DNA from: Bacillota bacterium
GTDB lineage: Bacteria; Bacillota_A; Clostridia; Peptostreptococcales; Anaerovoracaceae
Assembly: GCA_017438085.1 (NCBI GenBank)
Contig: JAFRWH010000121.1
Coordinates: 1-5,658, forward strand
DNA: 5,658 bases
Direction: 5' to 3'
Positions 1-5,476 of this stretch are shown here, piece after piece. Under the pieces are notes generated by a model. That model ran no database searches and was not told the DNA's origin. It was given only the letters and a program-made list of their open reading frames with translations. Position numbers and translations under genes: made by a program. Position 1 is the stretch's first letter, and every line of letters begins with the position of its first letter.

Positions 1-45
1 ATCCCCGCCGCTGGTGATCAATGCTACTCTGGTCATGCTCTTCAT
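1..45 (-). CDS. pfkA: 6-phosphofructokinase, N-terminal 15 codons only (runs off the left edge)
   Basis: Only the first 15 residues are visible: MKSMTRVALITSGGD. The VxxxTSGGD stretch matches the N-terminal first strand and nucleotide-binding loop of ATP-dependent 6-phosphofructokinases, whose usual opening is a short basic stretch, a hydrophobic strand and then TSGGDAPG. That family phosphorylates fructose 6-phosphate to the 1,6-bisphosphate, the committed step of glycolysis, in the cytoplasm. The start is well supported: CGGAGG lies nine bases upstream, and a promoter-like pair precedes it. The gene lies downstream of the pilus operon in the same direction, separated from it by a hairpin, so it is probably its own transcription unit. 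Because only 15 residues are seen, a pyrophosphate-dependent homologue or another Rossmann-type enzyme remains possible. Confidence 0.6.
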   Translation of the reverse strand, partial: MKSMTRVALITSGGD

Positions 46-54
46 AAAATAAAA

Positions 55-60
55 CCTCCG
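55..60 (-). promoter_or_regulatory. Ribosome binding site of the pfkA-like gene
   Basis: CGGAGG on the minus strand is nearly the full anti-16S complement. It sits nine bases before the ATG at 45. This site fixes the start codon of a gene of which little else is visible. Confidence 0.8.
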
Positions 61-70
61 TAACGAAGTA

Positions 71-99
71 ATTATGAACTACAAAGCCAAAAATAGCAA
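71..99 (-). promoter_or_regulatory. Candidate sigma-A promoter for the pfkA-like gene
   Basis: On the minus strand a TTGCTA box (94-99, four of six matches to TTGACA) and a CATAAT box (71-76, five of six matches to TATAAT) are 17 bases apart, the optimal spacing. Initiation would fall near position 64, giving a leader of about 20 bases that carries the ribosome site. A second possible -10, TACAAT (104-109), has no convincing -35. The region is AT-rich, so chance matches are possible. Confidence 0.45.
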
Positions 100-172
100 G
101 CGCATTGTATTTAGCTATCTTAAATCAGTATATCTGGCCCAGCTTATTGTTATTTTTTTGTTTAAGTACAGC

Positions 173-205
173 AAACGCCTCCCCGGAATTACCGGAAAGG
201 CGTTT
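173..205 (-). terminator. Hairpin at the end of the Tad operon, probable terminator
   Basis: A 14-base-pair stem (AAACGCCTTTCCGG paired with CCGGGGAGGCGTTT on the minus strand, with two G-T wobbles) closes a five-base TAATT loop. It begins 18 bases after the stop of the last operon gene and lies before the pfkA promoter candidate. The 3' arm ends in TTT, followed by GCTGTACTT, so the U-tract is imperfect and termination may be partial. Position and stem quality make a terminator the best reading. Confidence 0.65.
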
Positions 206-223
206 CCCATGCGGTCACAGGCT

Positions 224-673
224 TCAATATTCCCACTGATAGCTGGCAGTCCTGCTTACGCTGTCCAGACTGAATATACTCATGCGAAAGAGTCTGTCGG
301 AGCTGAAGTTAAGCGTTACCACAGTCGAAGGCTTGGATACTGCCAGGCCGTAGCGCTCACAGCCTCCATAACCTTTTTCATCATCAAAAATGTACAGCTC
401 CCAGCTCAGCCGGCCTCTTTCGGGACTGAAATACCCTTTTTTTGCTTCCTCGAGCAGAAAACCGACATAGCTTCTTGCACTTTCTTCATCTATCACCAGC
501 CGGCCTTTTGAATATTCGCCGCTGTCAAGCACAAGAGCGCTACCCACAGCAGCATCCTCAGCCAAAGCCTTCATGTGATTCTGAAGCTGAACATAGTTAT
601 TGAAATCGCTGTTGAAGCATAGACAGCTCACGCTTATAAGCACAAAGGCAAGAAAAATGATAAAGGTCTTCAT
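224..673 (-). CDS. Membrane-anchored TadE/TadG-like minor pilin candidate, last gene of the operon
   Basis: 149 residues. One hydrophobic N-terminal segment (about residues 3-20, after MKT) is followed by an extracytoplasmic-looking domain. Residues 26-50 (NYVQLQ, then LAEDAAVGSALV) resemble the start of the mature part of TadE/TadG-type pseudopilins, where a helix rich in alanine and small residues follows the anchor. The rest alternates beta-prone and charged stretches. I recognise no catalytic motif. A cysteine pair (17 and 19) lies at the end of the anchor, and Cys104 is in the exported part. The Met start is forced, since the same frame upstream is closed by the stop of the preceding gene. 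The GGAGG ribosome site is 12 bases away, longer than usual. The gap to the previous gene is 21 bases. The role as a minor subunit is inferred from position, size and topology; sequence similarity is weak. Confidence 0.7.
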   Translation of the reverse strand: MKTFIIFLAFVLISVSCLCFNSDFNNYVQLQNHMKALAEDAAVGSALVLDSGEYSKGRLVIDEESARSYVGFLLEEAKKGYFSPERGRLSWELYIFDDEKGYGGCERYGLAVSKPSTVVTLNFSSDRLFRMSIFSLDSVSRTASYQWEY

Positions 674-685
674 TTCCGGAAGCTT

Positions 686-690
686 CCTCC
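686..690 (-). promoter_or_regulatory. Distant ribosome binding site overlapping a palindrome
   Basis: GGAGG on the minus strand is 12 bases from the ATG at 673, longer than elsewhere in this operon (6-9). Its last two bases overlap the 10-base perfect palindrome GGAAGCTTCC (678-687). This gene may therefore be translated less efficiently, or mainly through coupling with the gene 21 bases upstream. Confidence 0.5.
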
Positions 691-694
691 AAAG

Positions 695-1129
695 CTACAG
701 CGGAAGTCTTTCGCTTGCCGCATAGTTTTCGATGGTATAGTAATATTCATTGTCTTCATCCTTTATCCCGAACATGCTCTTCCCTGCCATCACCTGTCCG
801 ATAGGCACAGATACCTTGTAGTAGATCAGTCCTCTTTTCCAGTTGGAATCCGTATAACCTTCCGCAGAGATAAGTCTGTACTGAACTGTGTCGGTGGCTT
901 CAATGACTATGTCTGACTCCCGGATGCCAAGAGCCGAACTGATCTTTCGCCTAAGATCAGCCTTTATGCTGTCCGTAAAACAGCCTTCCTGTCTGGCTTC
1001 CTCCTTCGCCGAATAGACAAGATCCGAAAACACCGCTATGCGGCTGCTGTTTATCTGGTCAAGCGAAAACTGCACAAAGAAAATAAGCATCAGAGGCAGC
1101 ACTGCTGCCAGCACCAGAAACTGTTTCAT
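695..1129 (-). CDS. Single-pass exported protein of a clostridial Tad locus, pseudopilin-like
   Basis: 144 residues beginning MKQFLVLAAVLPLMLIFF, a membrane segment (about residues 4-22) with no leader peptide before it. A probable amphipathic helix (about 24-65, including VYSAKEEARQEG) follows, then a beta-rich C-terminal domain (72-144) with tyrosine-rich strands. This anchor-helix-strand layout is that of pilins and pseudopilins. It recalls the small uncharacterised proteins of Firmicute Tad operons (the DUF4320 type), but I cannot confirm family membership by eye. The first three residues, MKQ, are shared with the two mini-pilins directly upstream. AAAGGA lies seven bases before the ATG, and the gap to the previous stop is 23 bases. 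There is no Gly-cleavage plus Glu(+5) prepilin motif. It most likely serves as a minor fibre or priming subunit; this is inference from context. Confidence 0.72.
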   Translation of the reverse strand: MKQFLVLAAVLPLMLIFFVQFSLDQINSSRIAVFSDLVYSAKEEARQEGCFTDSIKADLRRKISSALGIRESDIVIEATDTVQYRLISAEGYTDSNWKRGLIYYKVSVPIGQVMAGKSMFGIKDEDNEYYYTIENYAASERLPL

Positions 1130-1152
1130 ATGTCTTTCCTTTCACTCCGGAA

Positions 1153-1302
1153 TCAGTAGTCCTGCACCGTACGCACCTGGATCTCAGACTGCCAGAGCCT
1201 TTTAACGCTGCTGTATATGCTGCCGTCTTCAGGACCGGCCACCATGCGGAAAATGAATATCCCGAGTATTATCGTGGATACAAGGATTATCAGCTGTTTC
1301 AT
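1153..1302 (-). CDS. Mini-pilin-like peptide 2, 49 residues, paralogue of the preceding gene
   Basis: It starts MKQLIILVSTIILGIFIF, a membrane segment (about residues 3-22), followed by a short polar tail ending VRTVQDY. The first 15 residues differ from those of the neighbour at 1318-1494 only by two Val/Ile swaps, and the first 45 bases match at 36 positions, so the two are tandem duplicates that diverged after the anchor. The size is that of Flp pilins (about 50-60 residues), but the usual charged leader and the Gly followed by Glu-Tyr processing motif are absent. The ribosome site is weak (GGAT about nine bases before the ATG). The gene begins 15 bases after the previous stop, so coupled translation is likely. 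Its reality rests on paralogy, operon position and a clean frame; its role as a pilus or minor subunit is inferred. Confidence 0.75.
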   Translation of the reverse strand: MKQLIILVSTIILGIFIFRMVAGPEDGSIYSSVKRLWQSEIQVRTVQDY

Positions 1303-1317
1303 GACATCACATCCATT

Positions 1318-1494
1318 TTAAGTGGTGGGCGCTGTATAGGAGGTGTTGTAGTTCTGTACCTCGTTTACTATGCTGTTCACCTTGGAATTGGTGGTATCTG
1401 TCAGATTCTTTGCCGTTGTCCTGAATCCCAGCACCATAAAAGCAATGGCTATGCCAAGTATTATGGTGGAGATCAGCACTATCAACTGTTTCAT
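1318..1494 (-). CDS. Mini-pilin-like peptide 1, 58 residues (Flp-like pilin candidate)
   Basis: The protein begins MKQLIVLISTIILGIAIAFM, an N-terminal membrane helix (about residues 3-23). A hydrophilic tail rich in Thr, Asn and Ser (24-58) follows and ends TSYTAPTT. Length and helix-first architecture fit Flp/type IVb pilins, small single-helix subunits that pack through the hydrophobic N-terminus. There is no cleavable leader and no Glu five residues after a Gly, so canonical prepilin-peptidase processing is not evident. The ribosome site is the strongest among the distal genes: AAAGGAG at 1501-1507, six bases from the ATG, which suggests high expression, as expected for a major subunit. 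The gap from tadC is 22 bases. A minor pseudopilin or an assembly peptide is an alternative. Confidence 0.8.
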   Translation of the reverse strand: MKQLIVLISTIILGIAIAFMVLGFRTTAKNLTDTTNSKVNSIVNEVQNYNTSYTAPTT

Positions 1495-1500
1495 ATCTCT

Positions 1501-1507
1501 CTCCTTT
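1501..1507 (-). promoter_or_regulatory. Strong ribosome binding site of mini-pilin 1
   Basis: AAAGGAG with a six-base spacer to the ATG at 1494. It is clearly better than the site of the paralogue downstream, hinting that peptide 1 is made in larger amounts than peptide 2. Confidence 0.75.
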
Positions 1508-1516
1508 CAATCTCTG

Positions 1517-2161
1517 CTAGAACAGGAATCTGAGCGCTTCTCTCTGCTCTATGAAATATCCAACATATATAAAATTCAGGAGGACGACCATGCAGTTGGC
1601 CACGACCTGAAAATATATCAGATCGCTGATCAACTCGTCCTTCTTCAGCTGTTTTGTGCTCCGTTCCTCCCTCAGACTGGTCTGGTAGAGCTCTACGGTG
1701 GACAGAAGGCTGTCCGGGTCTATCTCTTCCCATCCGGTCAGAAGCCTTGCAATGTCAGGCGTGAGACTGCCCGGGACCGCATTCTCCAGCAGCTTCGAAG
1801 CGCTGTCCTTTTCGTTCATATGCATGTGGGACGCCATCTCCAGATACACCGGACTCAGTTCCCTGCTTATATCCGCAAGCTCAGTAAGAAGCAGTTCACT
1901 GCTTACCGAGCTGCCACGGCCGAGCACCACTATGTTTTTTATATACGCCAGGCCCTCCGACATCTCCCGCTGCAGTACATCCGCTTTTCCGCTGCGCTTT
2001 ATACTATCGATGAAGCTGCTGAAATGGCTCTTTTGTATCTTCTCTTTGCCCTTTCCGTAGTAGTATTCCGCCCTCGCCTTAAGATCCCACCTGGGGCTGA
2101 ACATCAGAAGAGCGACGCCTGCCTGAAAAAGGATCAGGAACAGATAATTCAGTTTGTCCAT
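1517..2161 (-). CDS. tadC: TadC-like pilus platform protein, short form
   Basis: 214 residues. It has an N-terminal membrane segment (about 4-21), a cytoplasmic, largely helical domain (22-178) and a C-terminal membrane segment (about 181-203). The slot directly after TadB, the central stretch LADISRELSPVYLEMA (95-110) and the terminal pattern of a charged helix running into a membrane helix fit a degenerate type II secretion F (GspF/TadC) domain. Such proteins form the inner-membrane platform pushed by the CpaF/TadA motor. Typical TadC proteins are around 300 residues with more membrane segments, so this one is reduced. The start at 2161 is chosen because AAGGAG sits six bases upstream and overlaps the tadB stop; an in-frame ATG at 2242 would overlap tadB by 71 bases and has no such support. 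Family assignment rests more on context than on sequence. Confidence 0.72.
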   Translation of the reverse strand: MDKLNYLFLILFQAGVALLMFSPRWDLKARAEYYYGKGKEKIQKSHFSSFIDSIKRSGKADVLQREMSEGLAYIKNIVVLGRGSSVSSELLLTELADISRELSPVYLEMASHMHMNEKDSASKLLENAVPGSLTPDIARLLTGWEEIDPDSLLSTVELYQTSLREERSTKQLKKDELISDLIYFQVVANCMVVLLNFIYVGYFIEQREALRFLF

Positions 2162-2167
2162 GTCATT

Positions 2168-2173
2168 CTCCTT
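2168..2173 (-). promoter_or_regulatory. Ribosome binding site that decides the tadC start
   Basis: AAGGAG with a six-base spacer to the ATG at 2161. It overlaps the TAA stop of tadB (2172-2174), a typical arrangement for translational coupling. It favours the shorter tadC reading over the start at 2242. Confidence 0.8.
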
Positions 2174-3095
2174 AATAATCCAGCTTTGAACCGCTGACCA
2201 GAGACAATACAGCCAGGTTAACGATAAAAAGAAATATGCCAACCATAAAGAAAAGCAGCCCCTCCGGAGTCATGAACTGATTGGAGAAGAACTTTTCAGG
2301 GCTCAGCCCCAGATAGCTTACCGATACTATGACAGTTCCTACATAGAGTATGGGGATCAGCAGCGTGGTCATTCTGTTGGCCTCTGAATTAAGGCGTTTT
2401 CTCTCTTCAGCCCTGCGGCTTGCGTTCTTGAGCTGTATCAGTATGTCCCCAAGACCTTCGCTGATATCCAGACCTTTCTCCTCCGATATCCTTATGCAGG
2501 AGCTGAGCATGCTGCCCCAGACCGTACCCAGCGCGAAGGAGAACTCGCTGCAGGCGCTTCTTATCTCCGAGGGGCCAGCTGCCGCTCTGAGATGCAGCAG
2601 CAGTCTGTATGTGTGCCTGGCGCACAAGGGGAAGTTCCTGCTGTTTGCCAGTGCCTCCTCCATTGCCTGGCTCATATTGCTTCCGCATGCCCTGTACTGT
2701 CTGTACAGCTCGCTGACGAAGGCTATGCCTTCTCTTGAACTCCTGCCCTGTTCGGACATAAGACCTATGTACATCAGGAGCACCGGAACAGCCGAACTGA
2801 TCAGCGCCACCATAAAAGCGGTCAGAGCCGTAAAGCTGTTCAGAGCAAGGAAAAAGATAAGAATGAATATAAACACAAGAAACCACAATACAAGGCTGCC
2901 GCTGATATCCCTGTGAAGAGAAGCGCTTGCCAGGTTTCCCAGCAGTTCGTATGCAGGCGCCAGCACATCCTTTCCTCCGACAGGAGCCTGCAGTCTGTGC
3001 CGCAGTCTGATCCTTCTCAGCAATAAGGAAAAGCTCTCCGAGAACAGCAGGAATACCCCCATCAGATATACAGTGTAAAGTATCAGATTCATCAT
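2172..3095 (-). CDS. tadB: TadB-like inner-membrane platform protein (type II secretion F domain)
   Basis: 307 residues with five likely membrane segments: about 3-25, 67-85, 88-112, 243-262 and 278-300. Between the third and fourth lies the cytoplasmic F domain (about 122-240). Its pattern is typical of TadB/GspF: GIAFVSELYRQYRACGSNMSQAMEEAL early on, and GLDISEGLGDILIQLKNASR followed by AEERKR just before the fourth membrane segment. TadB pairs with TadC to anchor the motor ATPase and the growing fibre. The first ATG at 3095 overlaps the cpaF stop as ATGA. A second ATG follows at once at 3092 and sits at a better distance from the weak GGAAG, so either may be used. The length is normal for the family. 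Confidence 0.88.
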   Translation of the reverse strand: MMNLILYTVYLMGVFLLFSESFSLLLRRIRLRHRLQAPVGGKDVLAPAYELLGNLASASLHRDISGSLVLWFLVFIFILIFFLALNSFTALTAFMVALISSAVPVLLMYIGLMSEQGRSSREGIAFVSELYRQYRACGSNMSQAMEEALANSRNFPLCARHTYRLLLHLRAAAGPSEIRSACSEFSFALGTVWGSMLSSCIRISEEKGLDISEGLGDILIQLKNASRRAEERKRLNSEANRMTTLLIPILYVGTVIVSVSYLGLSPEKFFSNQFMTPEGLLFFMVGIFLFIVNLAVLSLVSGSKLDY

Positions 3096-4585
3096 GTTCT
3101 TCCGGCTTTTCTGCCCCTCCTTTCCAGCTCCGCAAGCTGCGCCTTCATGGCTATAAAGGCTTCCGGATTGCTCTCAAGACCGTATTCTTCTTTGTCTGCC
3201 GCCAGATCCGAATAAAAAGTCCAGCTCTCTTCAGATATATCGTAAAGACATATCGGTGTGATCCTAATGGCGTCACCTTCGTCCAGACTCATCTGGTATA
3301 TGGCTTTCAGCCTCTTCTGCCGCTTATCCTGAAGCTGGATGAAGTGAAACAGAAAGTCGAAGCCGCTGGCAACCATGTTCATGGTCAGCTTCAGATCTCC
3401 GCCGGTAGCCTTAATGATCTCGGTTGCAGCCTCCAGCGGAAACTGCCTGGGATTTCTCGAGTGAAAGGTCAGTTTCATCCGCTTTGTGCCCTTTGCAGCG
3501 ATCTTGACAGCCGTATCCAGCGCTATGCCGTCTCTTGCCTCCGCAAGTATAAAGTAGTCTGCATCGCTTCTAAGAAGGTTTTTAGATATGCGCTTAAGGT
3601 CGTCGCCATCAGCTATGAGCTGAAGTATGGGTGCCCCGGGAAGCAGCGTATGCATAGGTATCTCAGGATCTGTCTCCACCATTACGCCTTCCAGCGCAGG
3701 ATCCTCGTAGCGCTGCCAGGTGCTTAGGAAAGTGGTTTTTGCAGTTCTTACAGCTCCGAGAAAAACAACATTGTACCCGACAGCCACCATGGATTCGAAA
3801 AAAGGTATGGCCTCTTCCGGTATAGTGCCGCGCCTTGCCTGCTCCTCAAAGCTCAGCGTCGGGATCAGGTAACGGCGAAATATGATTGAAGCCTGATCCT
3901 TCTTGGCCATTGGTTCCGCGAATATGGTCACCCGTGTGCCATCCAGAAGATAGGTCTCGTGATAGCTTTTGTCCATGCGCTCTTCCGGCGTAAGCAGCAT
4001 AAAAGCCTTGATCAGCTGCTCCTTTCTCTCCCTGCTTATCTTCTGCGGCATAAGCTTCATGCGGCCTTCATGCAGGAAATATATGCTATCCCCTATTATT
4101 TTCGCGGAACTGCTTTCCGCATACTTTGGATGAAACCACTCAGCAAGACCGGCCAGTCCCCAGATCTCCTGGTATATCCCATCCTCCAGCGAACTGTACC
4201 AGAAGGGATAGGCTGCCTTTTCCTTGCCAAGGCTTTTCAGTATCTCCGCTATCCTGTTCTTAAAGAACTCCTTTTCCTTCTCATAACCTATGATGGCTCT
4301 TTTCTGAAGCTCCAGGGTGCTTCTGGAATTTTCTCTGTTTTCCCAGTCAAGATAAAAATCCCTCTTTATGCGGGCGCATAGTTTTTTGAATTCTTCTCTT
4401 CCGTCTACAGCAACAGCTGTCCTGGGATCCGAATCTGTTTCAGTGTCCTTTTCCGGTTCTGCAGATGACTGTTCAGCCTGTACCGGAGCTTCTTCTTTGT
4501 CCTGTTTATATGCTTTCTTGTATTCCTTTTCCTGAGGTACATCCTCAAGGCTCTTCAGATAATCGCTGAATCTGAACTTAGCCAT
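3092..4585 (-). CDS. cpaF: CpaF/TadA-like pilus assembly (secretion) ATPase with variant Walker A
   Basis: 497 residues. A short N-terminal helix is followed by a charged, probably disordered linker (about 17-65, rich in Glu, Lys and Gln). An all-helical region (65-150) follows, and the VirB11/CpaF-type domain starts with GTRVTIFAEPMAKKDQASII (216-235) and RRYLIPTLSFEEQ. The Walker A is G277-AVRTA-K283-T284: the first Gly, Lys and Thr of the consensus are kept, but the Gly before Lys is Ala282. ETD (304-306) fits the Asp box, ILAEARDG with Glu349 is the Walker B region, and LTFHSRNP with His375 is the His box. The protein should form the cytoplasmic hexameric motor of the Tad machine. It overlaps tadZ by eight bases and tadB by four; AAGAGG lies six bases before the ATG. 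Retention of the catalytic residues argues for an active, though divergent, enzyme. Confidence 0.92.
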   Translation of the reverse strand: MAKFRFSDYLKSLEDVPQEKEYKKAYKQDKEEAPVQAEQSSAEPEKDTETDSDPRTAVAVDGREEFKKLCARIKRDFYLDWENRENSRSTLELQKRAIIGYEKEKEFFKNRIAEILKSLGKEKAAYPFWYSSLEDGIYQEIWGLAGLAEWFHPKYAESSSAKIIGDSIYFLHEGRMKLMPQKISRERKEQLIKAFMLLTPEERMDKSYHETYLLDGTRVTIFAEPMAKKDQASIIFRRYLIPTLSFEEQARRGTIPEEAIPFFESMVAVGYNVVFLGAVRTAKTTFLSTWQRYEDPALEGVMVETDPEIPMHTLLPGAPILQLIADGDDLKRISKNLLRSDADYFILAEARDGIALDTAVKIAAKGTKRMKLTFHSRNPRQFPLEAATEIIKATGGDLKLTMNMVASGFDFLFHFIQLQDKRQKRLKAIYQMSLDEGDAIRITPICLYDISEESWTFYSDLAADKEEYGLESNPEAFIAMKAQLAELERRGRKAGRT

Positions 4586-5327
4586 GCCGCGCCTCTTCTG
4601 ATCCGCAGTCTGCCTCGATCATAGCTTTAAGAGAGGCCATATCTCTTTTGAAAGCTCCGTCCCTGTATCCCAGCAGCGACTTTTCATCCACCTCGCAGAG
4701 ATCTCCGTATCTGGATTCCCTGACTGTCAGTATGCGGTTTTTATCCATACCGACCCTGCTTCCGAGATAAGACGGACTGAATATGCTTCTCGATCCGAAA
4801 CGGTTCAGTATTATCCTGTCAAAATCCAGCTCCATCATCCTGAATATGCTTCTTACCATCTCAAAACGGCGTACTGCGCTCTCCCTCGGAGCCATCACAA
4901 GATAACGCTTATCCGCAGCCAGCAGCGCTCCGAGGCCAGTGCCGCTGTTGATGTCCGACCCGCAGCTGCAGAGCACAAGATCGAAGCAGCCCGCAAGCCC
5001 CTCCAGCAGGAATTTCATCATTTTCGGATCGAATTCCTCCGCATTTTCAGGACTTGTAACGCCCTCTATTATGGACAGCCCCCTTCTGTACCTGGACTTT
5101 TCCGCCAGTTCATTCAGGTCCAGGCTGTATTTCCTGAGATACGGCAGAAGCCCTTCCAGATTGACCCTGACTCCGGGCGAATAATCGCAGCCTGAGGCAT
5201 CCTCTGCGTGGACAAGAGCAACATTAAGCCCCGGAATGTCAGAAGAAAGCGCTTCAGCCGCGCACTGACTGATCATAGTCACCCCTGTTTTATGATCCGA
5301 ACCGTAAAAACAAATAATATTCCCCAT
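4578..5327 (-). CDS. tadZ: TadZ/CpaE-like atypical MinD/ParA-family protein
   Basis: 249 residues of SIMIBI-type fold. It has a first strand (NIICFYG, 3-9), a P-loop position occupied by SDHKTGVT (10-17), a FDLVLCSCGSD strand and loop (115-125) where ParA proteins have their Walker B/switch region, a strand YLVMAP (142-147) and ILNRFG (173-178), whose Asn matches the adenine-binding Asn of MinD. TadZ/CpaE proteins mark the pole and localise the Tad machine. This one lacks the N-terminal receiver-like domain seen in longer TadZ/CpaE proteins. The canonical KGGxGKT is missing, with Lys13 and Thr17 shifted, and the Walker B Asp is replaced by Cys120 or Cys122; ATP may be bound but ordinary hydrolysis is doubtful. 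AGAAGG is seven bases from the ATG. Its position directly before cpaF supports the assignment. Confidence 0.85.
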   Translation of the reverse strand: MGNIICFYGSDHKTGVTMISQCAAEALSSDIPGLNVALVHAEDASGCDYSPGVRVNLEGLLPYLRKYSLDLNELAEKSRYRRGLSIIEGVTSPENAEEFDPKMMKFLLEGLAGCFDLVLCSCGSDINSGTGLGALLAADKRYLVMAPRESAVRRFEMVRSIFRMMELDFDRIILNRFGSRSIFSPSYLGSRVGMDKNRILTVRESRYGDLCEVDEKSLLGYRDGAFKRDMASLKAMIEADCGSEEARHG

Positions 5328-5329
5328 AG

Positions 5330-5476
5330 CTATACCTTCTGAACAAAAATGATCCCTGAACCCTGATATCCGAAGTCTTCTGCATCAATGAACGTGAACA
5401 CACTTACTGCGTCTGGAGCACTATAAGCAGGCTGCGTTCCATAGGATCTGAAAACCTTGGAGGCCTCCAATCCGGG
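5330..5476 (-). other. Overlapping -1 open frame, possible displaced C-terminus of the upstream gene
   Basis: In the frame one base behind that of the gene ending at 5404, 48 codons are open from just after a TGA (5477-5479) to a TAG at 5330. They read ...SVFTFIDAEDFGYQGSGII... and end FVQKV, a protein-like composition with ordinary codons for this window. The last 24 codons fill the otherwise empty 76 bases before tadZ, and the TAG is two bases from the tadZ ATG, the tight spacing seen at the other junctions. Joining the frames at the TAA gives SLLIVLQTQVSVFTFIDA, a smooth hydrophobic strand. This suggests a one-base indel, real or from assembly, near 5404-5476. No ATG or ribosome site supports an independent gene. 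Coincidence is possible. Confidence 0.45.

Noticed and set aside
74..511. Plus-strand open frame crossing the terminator hairpin and the last operon gene
   Set aside because: It would run through the hairpin and antisense to a supported gene; no ribosome site or domain is seen.
612..673. Lipoprotein signal at ISVSC in the last operon protein
   Set aside because: The residues before Cys do not fit a lipobox (Ser at -3 where Leu is expected, bulky Val at -2), so an uncleaved anchor is more likely.
1370..2197. Long plus-strand open frame (275 codons) opposite tadC and mini-pilin 1
   Set aside because: It lies antisense to a well-supported minus-strand operon, has no ribosome site or recognisable domain, and its composition is that expected from the complementary frame of coding DNA.
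2162..2242. Upstream ATG at 2242 as the tadC start
   Set aside because: It would overlap tadB by 71 bases and lacks the good AAGGAG site that precedes the ATG at 2161.
2407..3135. 242-codon minus-strand frame overlapping tadB in another register
   Set aside because: It has low-complexity Gly/Gln/Arg-rich content and overlaps a TadB frame with clear membrane segments and the F-domain pattern.
5404..5476. Programmed -1 ribosomal slippage at a classical slippery heptamer
   Set aside because: No X-XXY-YYZ heptamer is in the correct register in the overlap, and only a short stem is available downstream; an indel explains the two frames better.
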